A DNA stretch of 64,000 nt, taken from Abyssibius alkaniclasticus (GTDB taxonomy: Bacteria; Pseudomonadota; Alphaproteobacteria; Rhodobacterales; Rhodobacteraceae). A program made the translations under genes and the position numbers. The DNA is taken from the NCBI RefSeq assembly GCF_020447305.1, contig NZ_CP095732.1, forward strand, positions 1,396,501 through 1,460,500, read 5' to 3'. Shown piece by piece: positions 26,993 through 35,429 of the stretch. The stretch's first letter is position 1, and each line of letters opens with the position of its first letter. The notes beneath the pieces were generated by a model. That model did not search any database and had not been told where the DNA came from. It was given only the letters and a program-made list of their open reading frames with translations.

Positions 26993-27014
26993 GCGTTCAA
27001 TTGCAACTGAACGC
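26993..27014. promoter_or_regulatory. 22-bp near-perfect palindrome, probable MarR-family operator
   Basis: The arms GCGTTCA and TGAACGC enclose ATTGCAAC; ten of eleven base pairs are symmetric. It is 65 bp upstream of the MarR/GbsR-type gene and about 175 bp from the exporter start, the expected place for an autoregulatory operator. Confidence 0.6.
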
Positions 27015-27078
27015 ACTAGACCTTCATGCGCCAAACCTATAGCCTGCCCATGACGACAGGAGCGAACGGAAAATCCCT

Positions 27079-27555
27079 ATGGCCACGCAGAAAACTGCCG
27101 CAGAAATTGCGCAAATACGCGAAGATTTCATCGAGAAAATCGGCGTTCTGTCCCAGGCCGACGGCATTCCGCGCATTGCCGGCCGCCTGCTGGCGCTGCT
27201 GATCTATGATGGCGCGCGTGTGTCTTTCGGCGAGCTTGCCAAAATGCTCAATGTCAGCCGGGGCTCTGTCAGCTCTTCGGTGCGGCTCCTGGAAGGCCGC
27301 GAGATCATCAAGCGCGTCGCCAAGCCGGGCGATCGGCAGGATTATTTCCAGATTGCCGATGACGCCTTTATCACATTGCTCGAAAATTCGGCCAATTCCA
27401 GCCGCCGTGCGCATAAGGAAATAACCGCAACGCTGGCCGAACTGCCCGAAAGCGAAGCCGGGCCGCGCGCGCGCCTGACCGATTACGCCGATTTTTACGA
27501 GGCGATCAACGAAGCGGTCAGCGCAGTCTCTGCCAAGCTGCGCGCCAGGCCTTGA
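27079..27555 (+). CDS. MarR/GbsR-type transcriptional regulator
   Basis: A 158-residue winged-helix protein. The helix-turn-helix is around residues 50-72 (SFGELAKMLNVSRGSVSSSVRLLEGREIIKRV) and the wing around PGDRQDYFQI; N- and C-terminal helices would form the dimer interface, as in GbsR-like members of the MarR superfamily. It probably represses the divergently transcribed DHA2 exporter and itself. The ligand is unknown. A terminator-like hairpin (27568-27602) follows, though its T-run serves the opposite strand. Confidence 0.82.
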   Translation: MATQKTAAEIAQIREDFIEKIGVLSQADGIPRIAGRLLALLIYDGARVSFGELAKMLNVSRGSVSSSVRLLEGREIIKRVAKPGDRQDYFQIADDAFITLLENSANSSRRAHKEITATLAELPESEAGPRARLTDYADFYEAINEAVSAVSAKLRARP

Positions 27556-27567
27556 GCGCCTCTGGCT

Positions 27568-27602
27568 AAAAAGCCCGACCCTGGTTTCGCAGGGCCGGGC
27601 TT
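27568..27602 (-). terminator. Intrinsic terminator of the RND operon
   Basis: Read on the minus strand, AAGCCCGGCCCTG pairs with CAGGGTCGGGCTT (one internal mismatch), loop CGAAAC, followed by TTT. It ends the RND transcript. The stem is also placed 12 bases after the MarR-type gene on the other strand, so it may serve both. Confidence 0.78.
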
Positions 27603-27616
27603 CATCCTGCTCGCCG

Positions 27617-30600
27617 TCAGGAATTTTGTGTGGGTGGCTGTGGCGCTTGGCCGTGGTCCGGCCCGTTGGGGAACAGCCTGCCAACACTGCGCCCGAAGCT
27701 TTGCACATAGGTCAGCACCACCGGCACCACGACCAGCGTCAGAATGGTTGATGAGATCAGCCCGCCAATCACCGCATGTGCCATTGGGGCGTTCTGCCCC
27801 GAGCCTTCATCAAGGTTCAGCGCCAGTGGCAGCATCCCGAAGATCATCGCCAATGTGGTCATGATGATCGGGCGGAACCGCGTTGAGCCTGCCTCAACCA
27901 GCGCATCATAGATGTTCAGGCCGTGGTCGCGCATCTGCTGGTTGGTGTTATCCACCAGCAGAATTGCGTTTTTCACGACCAGCCCCATCAGCATGATGAA
28001 GCCGATCATCGAGAACATGTTCAGCGTCGAGCCCCCGACAAGCAGCCCCAGCATGACCCCGATCAGCGCCAGCGGCAGGGCGGCCATGATCGCGACGGGC
28101 TGCAAAAAGCTGCCGAACTGGCTGGCCAGCACCAGATAGATGAAGATGACCGCAAGCAACAGCGCCGAGGCGGCTGCCGCGCCGGTTTCGGCAAGCTGCT
28201 CGGCATCGCCGCCCGCACTCGCCCGATAGCCGTATGGCAGGTCCAGCCCGTCGATTGCCGCCTGCACGGCAGGCATCACCTCGCCCAGCGTCACCCCGGA
28301 AATATTGGCGCTTACCAGCACCTGGCGCGACAGATCGCGCCGCCGGATCTCGGATGGCCCGAAGCTTTGAACGATCTCGGCAACCTGGTCCAGCCGCACC
28401 ATGCCCGCACTGCCCGTTGCCCCGCTTTGCGCCACGGGAAGCGAGCGCAGCACATCCAGATCGTTGCGCATATCGGCGGGCAGGCGCACGGTCACCGTAA
28501 AGCTGCGCCCGTCCGGCGCGGTCCAGTCGCTCACATCCTGCCCGCCAAGCATGGGGCGCAGGGTGGCGGCGATTTGCTGCAGGGACACGCCCAGATCGGA
28601 GGCCGCATCGCGGTTGATCCGCACGCCCAGCACCGGTTGCGCCGCGTCAAGCGACGAGCTTACATCCTCCAGACCGTCAATCGCTTCAAGCGCGCGCACC
28701 AGTCTTTCGGCCAGCGGGCCGAGCCTGTCGAAATTGTCGCCATAAAGGTTGATCTGCACGGGGGCTTCCACGCCGCCAAGCCCGCCAGCCGCGCCGATAG
28801 TCACATCAATCCCCGGAATTTGCGCCAGAGCCTGGCGCACCGGCAGGGTCATGTCTTGCGGGCTGCGGTTGCGCTGCGACGGGCTGACCATTGTAACCGC
28901 CACGGTTGCCGCATTCTCGCCACCGCTGGAGGTTGCACCGTTGATCGTGGCATAGGTGCCCGTCACTTCGGGGAAGGCGCGCAGCACCCTGTCGATCTGG
29001 CGGATTTTGCTGGCCGTATAAGCCAGCGACGAGCCGACGGGCGTTTCCACCTCGACCTGAAATTCGCTGTTATCGACCGCAGGTGCAAATTCCGCCCCGA
29101 CCAGCGGCACCAGAAAAAAGCTGCCGATAAAAGCGGCCAAGGCCAACACGAGCGTGGTCACGCGGTGGCGCAGGCTCCAGCGCAGCAAGCCGCGATAGCG
29201 CAGGCCGAGCCGGTCGAACGCATCGCCAAAGCGGCCGATCTGGCGGCCCAGAAAACCACGCGCAGCTTTCGGGTCGCCCGCCGGGTCATACCAGACGGAA
29301 GACATCATCGGGTCAAGCGTGAAGGCCACGAACATCGAGATCAGCACCGCAACCGACACTGTGACCCCGAATTGCAGGAAAAACTTGCCGATAATCCCGT
29401 CCATGAAGGCCACGGGCAGAAACACCGCCACGATCGACAGCGTCGTGGCCAGCACGGCAAGGCCAATTTCGTTGGTGCCATCCAGCGCCGCCTGCCTGTG
29501 CGTTTTGCCCATATGCAAATGCCGCATGATGTTTTCGCGCACCACAATCGCATCATCAATCAGCAGGCCAATCGCCAAAGACAGGGCCAGCAGCGTCATG
29601 ATATTCAGCGTGAAGCCAAGGAAAAACAGCACCGTCATCGTGCCGATCACCGAAATCGGCAATGTCAGCCCGGTAATCACGGTCGAGCGCCACGAATTGA
29701 GGAACAGGAACACGATCAGCACCGCCAGCACCGCGCCTTCAATCAGCATGTTTTGCACACCGTAATAGCTGTCTTCCACCGGCACGGCATTGTCGCGCAC
29801 GATTTCAACAATCACCCCTTCCGGCAGATCGTCAGCCATCAGTTCCGCCACGGCCTGCCGGATGCTTTCGGCCACGCCCACGGTGTTGGCGCCCTGGGTT
29901 TTTACAATATCCACGGCCAGCGCCGCAGAGCCGTTCAGCAGGGCAAGGCTGTTCACCTCGGCCTCGCCATCCACCAGCGTGGCAACATCACCCAGCCGCA
30001 CGGGCTGGCCACCCCGGCGCGCAACGATGATGTCAAGGAAGTCGGCGGCATTCTCGATCCGGCCCTCCACCTGAATCGACTGCACCTCCAGCCCCTGTTC
30101 AATATCGCCGGCGGGCAGGTTCTGGTTTTCCTGGCCAAGCGCCGCCGTCACCTCGCCCACACCCACGCCAAAGGCCGTCAGCCGGTCAGGGTCGATCAGC
30201 ACGTTCAACTGGCGCGGAATACCGCCCACAACGGTGGCGCGCCCCACCCCCTGAATGGATGAAAGCCGCGGCTCGATCACATCTTCGGTCAGCGCGGTCA
30301 GATCGCGCAGCGACATGGTCGATGCGCTTACGGCAAGCGATACGACCGGCAGTTCCGACGGGTCGAACTTGAACAAAAGCGGGTCATTCGCATTGGTCGG
30401 GAACTGGCCCGAAAGCCCGCCCATCCTGTCACGCACATCCTGCATGGCGGTCGAGCTGTCAACGCTCATGTCAAAGAACAGAATGACCATCGCTTCGCCA
30501 GCCCGCGAGGTGCTTTCGATATAGTCGATGCCGGAAATCGTGTTCACCGATTCCTCGATCGGCTCGACAATATCGCTTTCAACCGCCTCGGGCGAGGCAC

Positions 30601-30757
30601 CGGGGTAGCTGACCACAACGGCCACAACCGGAAAGTCGACATCGGGCAGCTGTTCGATCGGCAGGCGCTGGAAGGAATAGACCCCGATGACCATGAGCGC
30701 GACCATGATCATGGTTGCAAAAACCGGGGCGTTGACACTGATGCGGGTCAAGAACAT
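27617..30757 (-). CDS. RND efflux transporter, inner-membrane pump
   Basis: A 1046-residue AcrB/MexB-superfamily pump. N-terminal helix MFLTRISVNAPVFATMIMVAL, then the PN/PC porter domains, the central helices with the proton-relay Asp pair (LALSLAIGLLIDDAIVV) and a second half with a matching layout (MLMGLVVKNAILLVDN). The sequence (YPGASPEAVESDIVEPIEE) is of the HAE1/HAE3-like group common in alphaproteobacteria. Substrates are unknown. The start at 30757 follows GGAG within the 3' end of the adaptor gene, four bases after that gene's TAG. No outer-membrane channel gene is in the operon, so a TolC homologue from elsewhere must complete it. Confidence 0.93.
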   Translation of the reverse strand: MFLTRISVNAPVFATMIMVALMVIGVYSFQRLPIEQLPDVDFPVVAVVVSYPGASPEAVESDIVEPIEESVNTISGIDYIESTSRAGEAMVILFFDMSVDSSTAMQDVRDRMGGLSGQFPTNANDPLLFKFDPSELPVVSLAVSASTMSLRDLTALTEDVIEPRLSSIQGVGRATVVGGIPRQLNVLIDPDRLTAFGVGVGEVTAALGQENQNLPAGDIEQGLEVQSIQVEGRIENAADFLDIIVARRGGQPVRLGDVATLVDGEAEVNSLALLNGSAALAVDIVKTQGANTVGVAESIRQAVAELMADDLPEGVIVEIVRDNAVPVEDSYYGVQNMLIEGAVLAVLIVFLFLNSWRSTVITGLTLPISVIGTMTVLFFLGFTLNIMTLLALSLAIGLLIDDAIVVRENIMRHLHMGKTHRQAALDGTNEIGLAVLATTLSIVAVFLPVAFMDGIIGKFFLQFGVTVSVAVLISMFVAFTLDPMMSSVWYDPAGDPKAARGFLGRQIGRFGDAFDRLGLRYRGLLRWSLRHRVTTLVLALAAFIGSFFLVPLVGAEFAPAVDNSEFQVEVETPVGSSLAYTASKIRQIDRVLRAFPEVTGTYATINGATSSGGENAATVAVTMVSPSQRNRSPQDMTLPVRQALAQIPGIDVTIGAAGGLGGVEAPVQINLYGDNFDRLGPLAERLVRALEAIDGLEDVSSSLDAAQPVLGVRINRDAASDLGVSLQQIAATLRPMLGGQDVSDWTAPDGRSFTVTVRLPADMRNDLDVLRSLPVAQSGATGSAGMVRLDQVAEIVQSFGPSEIRRRDLSRQVLVSANISGVTLGEVMPAVQAAIDGLDLPYGYRASAGGDAEQLAETGAAAASALLLAVIFIYLVLASQFGSFLQPVAIMAALPLALIGVMLGLLVGGSTLNMFSMIGFIMLMGLVVKNAILLVDNTNQQMRDHGLNIYDALVEAGSTRFRPIIMTTLAMIFGMLPLALNLDEGSGQNAPMAHAVIGGLISSTILTLVVVPVVLTYVQSFGRSVGRLFPNGPDHGQAPQPPTQNS

Positions 30758-30761
30758 GGGC

Positions 30762-31985
30762 CTACTCCGCCACAATCTGCACGGCGTCGCCAGCGTTCAA
30801 GGCCGGCAGCGGTGCGGTGATCACGCGGTCTCCTGCCGCCAGCCCGGCGGTTATGCGCGTCAGCCCGCCCGCCCATGTGCCGCCGGTTTCAACGCTTACC
30901 GCCTCCAGCCGGCCATCGGTGATGCGCAGCAATTGCACCGCATCGGCAGTTTCGCGCAGCGCAACGCTTGGCACAGCCAAAGCCGCGTCGGCCTGTTCGA
31001 CAACGATCTGGCCGCTGGCGAACATGCCGCCCAGCAACACGCCGTCGGCATTGTCGATGGTCACATAGACCGGAATGGTGCGCGTGCCTTCCTCGGCCAC
31101 GGGGTTGATGCGGGTGACAATGCCCTCAAAAATCCGCGTGCCCAGCCCGTCGACCTTGACCGACACCGATTGGCCGGGCGCAAGCGAAGCACCCGTGCCC
31201 ACCGGCGCATTGGCCTGCATTTCAACGCTGGTCAGATCGACAATCGTCATCAACGAGGTGCCGATGCCTACATATTGCCCCGGCTCGGCGGTGCGGGCCG
31301 AAATAATCCCGTCAAACGGCGCGACAACCGTGGCATTGGCCAGCCGCAATTCCGCGCCCGCCACCTGATCATCCTGTGCGCTGACACTGGCGCGCAAGCC
31401 GGTCACGTTGCTCTCGGCCTCATCCAGGCTTGATGCGGTGGTCACGCCCCGGTCAACCAGCGTTTGCACGCGCTCAAGCTGCAATTCGGCCAGTGCCAGT
31501 TGCGCGCGCGTGGCGGCGGCATTGCTGCGCACCTGTGCCAGTTCCAGCGTCAGGGTCTGCACGTCAATCTGCGCCAGCACATCGCCTTCGGCCACCCTGT
31601 CGCCGGGTTTTGCGCGCACATCTTCAATGCGCCCGTTGACCTGGCTGGAAAGCTGTGCCTGCCGGATGGGGCGCAGCGTGCCGATTACCCGCACCGTGCG
31701 TTGCAGGGTTTGCGGCGCAAGCACCGCCATTTCCAGCGGGTTGATCTGCATGGGCAATTCGGCGGGCGCGGGGGTTTGCGCCATGTCGACAGGCGGCATG
31801 AAGGCGGCTTTGTTCATATAGGCCAGGCCACCGGCAATGGCCAAAACCAGCAGCATCCAGGGCCATTTGCGGCGTTTTGGCGGCAAGCCTTCGCGGCGGC
31901 GGCGCGCACGCTCGGCCTCGCCCTTGCTCATCGCCCAATCGGGCTTGGGTTCATTGGCGTCCTGGGTCGGGGTTTGGCTGCTCAT
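30762..31985 (-). CDS. RND efflux periplasmic adaptor (membrane fusion protein)
   Basis: A 407-residue adaptor. A charged cytoplasmic tail (AERARRRREGLPPKRRK) precedes one membrane anchor (about 42-60). The lipoyl half-motifs (RVIGTLRPIRQAQLSSQVNG and VVAPFDGIISARTAEPGQYV) flank a helical hairpin (LELAQVRSNAAATRAQLALA onward), and beta-barrel and membrane-proximal domains follow. It links the RND pump to an outer-membrane channel. The ATG at 31985 has GGAG at eight bases; the longer frame is not needed. A strong promoter with a perfect palindrome lies just upstream. Confidence 0.9.
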   Translation of the reverse strand: MSSQTPTQDANEPKPDWAMSKGEAERARRRREGLPPKRRKWPWMLLVLAIAGGLAYMNKAAFMPPVDMAQTPAPAELPMQINPLEMAVLAPQTLQRTVRVIGTLRPIRQAQLSSQVNGRIEDVRAKPGDRVAEGDVLAQIDVQTLTLELAQVRSNAAATRAQLALAELQLERVQTLVDRGVTTASSLDEAESNVTGLRASVSAQDDQVAGAELRLANATVVAPFDGIISARTAEPGQYVGIGTSLMTIVDLTSVEMQANAPVGTGASLAPGQSVSVKVDGLGTRIFEGIVTRINPVAEEGTRTIPVYVTIDNADGVLLGGMFASGQIVVEQADAALAVPSVALRETADAVQLLRITDGRLEAVSVETGGTWAGGLTRITAGLAAGDRVITAPLPALNAGDAVQIVAE

Positions 31986-32012
31986 GACATGCTCCGCAAA
32001 TAAGATTCGCGC

Positions 32013-32054
32013 AGCATACACGTATTATTTGTTCAGGCAATACTGAACAAATAA
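32013..32054 (-). promoter_or_regulatory. RND operon promoter overlapped by a perfect 12-bp-arm operator
   Basis: On the minus strand TTGCCT (32035-32040) and TATGCT (32013-32018) are separated by 16 bases. The -35 element lies inside an inverted repeat, 32025-32036 (TTATTTGTTCAG) and 32043-32054 (CTGAACAAATAA), perfect over 12 bases with a 6-base spacer. A TetR- or MarR-type repressor bound there would block polymerase. No such regulator gene is adjacent, so it acts from elsewhere. The stem is AT-rich and lacks a T-run, so it is unlikely to be a selO terminator. Confidence 0.7.
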
Positions 32055-32067
32055 AATGGATCCGACG

Positions 32068-33507
32068 TTACGTGCCGCAAAATGTCTGGAACGGGCCAAA
32101 GCTTTCGGGCGCGGGCTGGGTATAGGCTTCAAGCCCGGCGCGTTCGGTGAACGGGTCGCCCAGAACATCCAGCAGGGTCTGGAACGGGGCCATGTCCTTT
32201 TGCGCCACGGCAGCATCGAGCGCCGCCTCGACCAGATGATTGCGCGGAATATAGGCGGGGTTGGTTTGGTTCATGCCGGGTGCCGCATCCGGCTCTAGCC
32301 GCGCGCGCCAGCCCGCTAGCCAGCGCACAAGCGGTGCCGGATCACTGAACAGCGCGCGCAGGGGCGCATCATCACCGGCCGCAGCCTTGGCCAGATGCCG
32401 GAAAAACAGCGTGAAATCAACGCGCTGGGCGTGCATGACTGCCAGAATATCCTCGGCCAAAGCCAGATCGGCCGCATCTTCGCCCGCAAGCCCGAACTTG
32501 CGCCGCATCCCCGCCAGCCATGCCGTCTGATACTGCGGCATGAAACCGTTCACCACCTCGGTGGCCTTGGCGATTGCGCGGTCGGTATCCTCATCGATCA
32601 GCCCCAGCAGGCATTCGGCCAGCCGCGCAAGGTTCCATTGCGCAATCACCGGCTGGTTGCCATAGGCATAGCGGCCGTGGCTGTCGATGGAGCTGAACAC
32701 CACATCCGGCCCGTAGCCATCCAGAAAGGCGCAGGGGCCGTAATCAATCGTCTCGCCCGAAATCACCATATTGTCGGTGTTCATCACGCCGTGGATGAAG
32801 CCAACCTGCATCCATTGCGCCACAAGTTTCGCCTGCCGCGCCACCACCGCCGCCAGAAAGCCCAGATAGTCGGCCTTCAGTGCCGGGTCGTGCCGGGCAA
32901 TCGCGTAATCGGCCAGTTGGCGCAGTTTGTCCGCCTCGCCGCGCGCGGCAAAAAACTGGAAGGTGCCCACGCGGATATGGCTTGCCGCCACGCGCGCCAG
33001 CACCGCACCGGGCCTCGCGCCATCGCGGATGATGGTTTCACCCGTGGTCAGCGCCGCCAGCGCGCGCGTGGTCGGGATGCCCAGCGCCTGCATGGCCTCG
33101 CCCATCAGATATTCGCGCAGAACCGGCCCCAACACGGCCTTGCCATCGCCGCCGCGCGAAAACGGCGTGCGGCCCGAGCCTTTCAGATGCAGGTCATACC
33201 GCGCGCCCTGCGGGCTTATGATCTCGCCCAGAAGCAGCGCACGCCCGTCGCCCAGTTGCGGTGAGAACCCGCCAAACTGGTGGCCCGCATAGGCCATTGC
33301 CAGCGGCACGGCGCCGGCGGGGGCCGTGCCGCCGGTGAGCAGGGCGCGCCCTTCGGGGCTGGCCAGAAAATCCGCATCCAGCCCCAATTCGTCGGCAAGC
33401 CCGTGGTTCAGCATGACCAGCGCCGGGGCCGGGGCCGCATCGCCCTGCCAAGCGGCAAAGAACCCGGCCAGCTGCTCGGCATAGCTGTTTTGAAAGCGGA
33501 TACCCAC
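32068..33507 (-). CDS. selO: Protein adenylyltransferase SelO (YdiU)
   Basis: A 479-residue pseudokinase-fold enzyme that transfers AMP from ATP to Ser/Thr/Tyr of target proteins, linked in E. coli to redox homeostasis. Family blocks are clear: YAGHQFGGFSPQLGDGRA, LKGSGRTPFSRGGDGKA, GFIHGVMNTDNMVISGETID (the catalytic-loop region) and FLDGYGPD. The C-terminus ends FCGT, a lone Cys where eukaryotic SelO carries selenocysteine. The GTG at 33507 overlaps the msrA TAG by one base; the frame remains open far upstream but that part is msrA's antisense frame. Operon context with two methionine sulfoxide reductases supports a redox role. Confidence 0.92.
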   Translation of the reverse strand: MGIRFQNSYAEQLAGFFAAWQGDAAPAPALVMLNHGLADELGLDADFLASPEGRALLTGGTAPAGAVPLAMAYAGHQFGGFSPQLGDGRALLLGEIISPQGARYDLHLKGSGRTPFSRGGDGKAVLGPVLREYLMGEAMQALGIPTTRALAALTTGETIIRDGARPGAVLARVAASHIRVGTFQFFAARGEADKLRQLADYAIARHDPALKADYLGFLAAVVARQAKLVAQWMQVGFIHGVMNTDNMVISGETIDYGPCAFLDGYGPDVVFSSIDSHGRYAYGNQPVIAQWNLARLAECLLGLIDEDTDRAIAKATEVVNGFMPQYQTAWLAGMRRKFGLAGEDAADLALAEDILAVMHAQRVDFTLFFRHLAKAAAGDDAPLRALFSDPAPLVRWLAGWRARLEPDAAPGMNQTNPAYIPRNHLVEAALDAAVAQKDMAPFQTLLDVLGDPFTERAGLEAYTQPAPESFGPFQTFCGT

Positions 33508-34016
33508 TATTCGGCGGCGGCGCGTTTGGGCAAAACCCAATCGGGCCGCGCAAAATGGCAGGTATAGCCATGCGGGATGCGTTCCAGATAATCCTGATGC
33601 TCTGGCTCGGCTTCCCAGAAATCGCCCAGCGGCTCGACCTCGGTCACCACCTTGGCGGGCCACAGGCCCGAAGCATCGACATCGGCAATCGTATCCAGCG
33701 CACAATCGCGCTGCGCATCGTTCGCATAGTAAATCGCCGATCGATACGAGGCGCCGCGGTCATTGCCCTGCCGGTTTGGCGTGCTGGGGTCGTGGATCTG
33801 GAAGAAAAACTCCAGCAGGGCGCGGTAGCTCATCACATCGGGGTCAAACAGCACCTCGATCGCCTCGGCATGGCTGCCGTGGTTCTTGTAGGTGGCATGG
33901 GGCACATCGCCGCCCGAATAGCCCACGCGGGTTGAAATGACGCCCGGCATCTTGCGGATGAGGTCTTGCATACCCCAAAAGCAGCCACCGGCCAAAACGG
34001 CGCGTTCCTGTGCCAT
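33507..34016 (-). CDS. msrA: Peptide-methionine (S)-S-oxide reductase MsrA
   Basis: A 169-residue enzyme reducing the S-epimer of methionine sulfoxide. The catalytic Cys12 is in [10 protein letters not shown]; the [12 protein letters not shown] and [16 protein letters not shown] blocks are diagnostic. The C-terminus lacks the usual resolving Cys region beyond [13 protein letters not shown], where one Cys remains. The ATG at 34016 overlaps the msrB stop as TGATG. It sits between msrB and selO in one transcript. Confidence 0.95.
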   Translation of the reverse strand: MAQERAVLAGGCFWGMQDLIRKMPGVISTRVGYSGGDVPHATYKNHGSHAEAIEVLFDPDVMSYRALLEFFFQIHDPSTPNRQGNDRGASYRSAIYYANDAQRDCALDTIADVDASGLWPAKVVTEVEPLGDFWEAEPEHQDYLERIPHGYTCHFARPDWVLPKRAAAE

Positions 34017-34462
34017 CAGACTTCCTCCACCTGATTGATAAATTCGCCATATCCCTCGGCCTGCATGTCGGCAAGCGGGATAAAGCGCAAGCTGGCCGAG
34101 TTGATGCAATAGCGCAAGCCGCCCGCTTCCGGTGGCCCATCATTGAACACATGGCCCAAATGGCTGTCGCCATAGGTCGAGCGCACTTCGGTGCGGATCA
34201 TTCCGTGGCTCACGTCGCGCAGCTCATTCACATGGGCGGGCACAATCGGCTTGGTAAAGCTCGGCCAGCCGCAGCCGGACTCAAACTTGTCGGCAGATGC
34301 AAAAAGCGGCTCGCCCGAAACGATATCCACGTAGATTCCCGGCTCGGTCATGTGCAAAAGCGCGCCCGTGCCGGGGCGCTCGGTGCCGCTTTCCTGCGTG
34401 ACGCGGAATTCCTCGGGCGACAGGCGGGCAAGGGCTTCGGGGGTTTTGGCATAGCGGGTCAT
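34016..34462 (-). CDS. msrB: Peptide-methionine (R)-S-oxide reductase MsrB
   Basis: A 148-residue enzyme for the R-epimer. The conserved SGCGWPSF and the catalytic [11 protein letters not shown] are present. The two CxxC zinc motifs of E. coli MsrB are absent (the positions read VDIVSGE and STYGDSH), so this is the zinc-free form. I chose the ATG at 34462 because GGGAG lies six bases upstream; ATG 34465 and GTG 34486 are in frame. It is the first gene of msrB-msrA-selO. Confidence 0.94.
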   Translation of the reverse strand: MTRYAKTPEALARLSPEEFRVTQESGTERPGTGALLHMTEPGIYVDIVSGEPLFASADKFESGCGWPSFTKPIVPAHVNELRDVSHGMIRTEVRSTYGDSHLGHVFNDGPPEAGGLRYCINSASLRFIPLADMQAEGYGEFINQVEEV

Positions 34463-34622
34463 CATCGGCTCCCTGACTGGTTTCACCCCTCAAAATGGGG
34501 GCGCTGGCGCGGAAAATCAAACCAAACCCCGCGGCTGGTCACGAAATGATGAGGTGGGCGCGACAGCCGGTCTTGCCCAAATCTGCCCGCTGCAGCACAG
34601 TATGGCACAAACAGGGGGGCAT

Positions 34623-35309
34623 ATGCCGGGGTTTTCAGGGTTTTCAAAGGCGACATTCGGTTACTTGGCGGGGCTGGAGGCCAATAACAGCAAGGACTGG
34701 TTCGCGGCGAACCGTGCCGCCTATGAGGATGACCTGATCGCCCCCGCGCTCGATTTTGTGGCCGCAATGGCGCCGGTGGTGGCGCAGATGAACCCTGCCT
34801 ATCAGGCGGTGCCAAAGATGAACGGCTCGCTGCGGCGCCTGCATCGCGACCTGCGGTTTTCAAAAGACAAAACCCCGTTCAGCCCGCGCCTGCACCTTGT
34901 GTTCTGGCATGGCAGCCACCCCAACCGCGCCCCCGCCATCCACCTTGTGCTGCATGGCGATGGGCTTGGCCTTGGCGTTGGCCAATGGGCGATGACACCG
35001 GCAGAGCTTGCCGCCCATCGCGCCGCTGTGGTGGACCCTGCGCGCCGCGCAAGACTGAAATCCGCCCTGAAAGCCGCAGAAGAAGTCGGCGCAACGCTCA
35101 CCGAACCCGCGCTTGCCCGCCTGCCCAAAGGCGTGGAGTCCATCGGTGACGATGACCATTTGCTACGGCACAAGGGCTTGGTGGCGCGCAGCCATAAGCG
35201 CCTGCCGATCCCTGAAGAGATGCTGGGGCCGGGCGCGGTCGACTATGCAGGCAAGCTGATCAAAGCCGTGGCCCCCATATCGGATTGGCTTGTGGAAACA
35301 ACGGCTTAA
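34623..35309 (+). CDS. DUF2461 (TIGR02453) family protein
   Basis: A 228-residue protein starting PGFSGFSKATFGYLAGLEAN, with NSKDWFAANRAAYEDDL and the RLHRDLRFSKDKTPF block that define the DUF2461 family. The biochemical role of the family is unknown. A G-rich ribosome site lies before the ATG at 34623, preferred over a GTG 23 codons earlier. It diverges from the msr operon and is followed by the second palindromic repeat. Confidence 0.85.
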   Translation: MPGFSGFSKATFGYLAGLEANNSKDWFAANRAAYEDDLIAPALDFVAAMAPVVAQMNPAYQAVPKMNGSLRRLHRDLRFSKDKTPFSPRLHLVFWHGSHPNRAPAIHLVLHGDGLGLGVGQWAMTPAELAAHRAAVVDPARRARLKSALKAAEEVGATLTEPALARLPKGVESIGDDDHLLRHKGLVARSHKRLPIPEEMLGPGAVDYAGKLIKAVAPISDWLVETTA

Positions 35310-35343
35310 CCGCCATTTTCGCACCACTGGCCCAATACCCTGC

Positions 35344-35411
35344 GCCGTCCCGGGCTTGACCCGGGACCTCTTGCTTTGCGGGTCGAGGTCCCGGGTCAGG
35401 CCCGGGACGGC
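35344..35411. repeat. Long palindromic repeat, copy 2 (27-bp arms, one mismatch)
   Basis: Arms 35344-35370 and 35385-35411 are reverse complements except one position, which is still a G-U pair in RNA, with a 14-base loop. It shares design with 5801-5876: GCCGTCCCGGGCTTGACC here against GCCGCCCCGGACTTGATC there, and the same CTTGC...GGTCGAGG loop. It lies between the DUF2461 gene and the aldehyde dehydrogenase end, 19 bases before the latter. Confidence 0.82.
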
Positions 35412-35429
35412 TTTGTCTGCGGCTTCGCG

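Noticed and set aside
27923-30262. 779-codon open frame on the plus strand across the RND pump gene
   Set aside because: Antisense to a full-length RND pump with all motifs; the product is His/Arg/Gln-rich with no domain.
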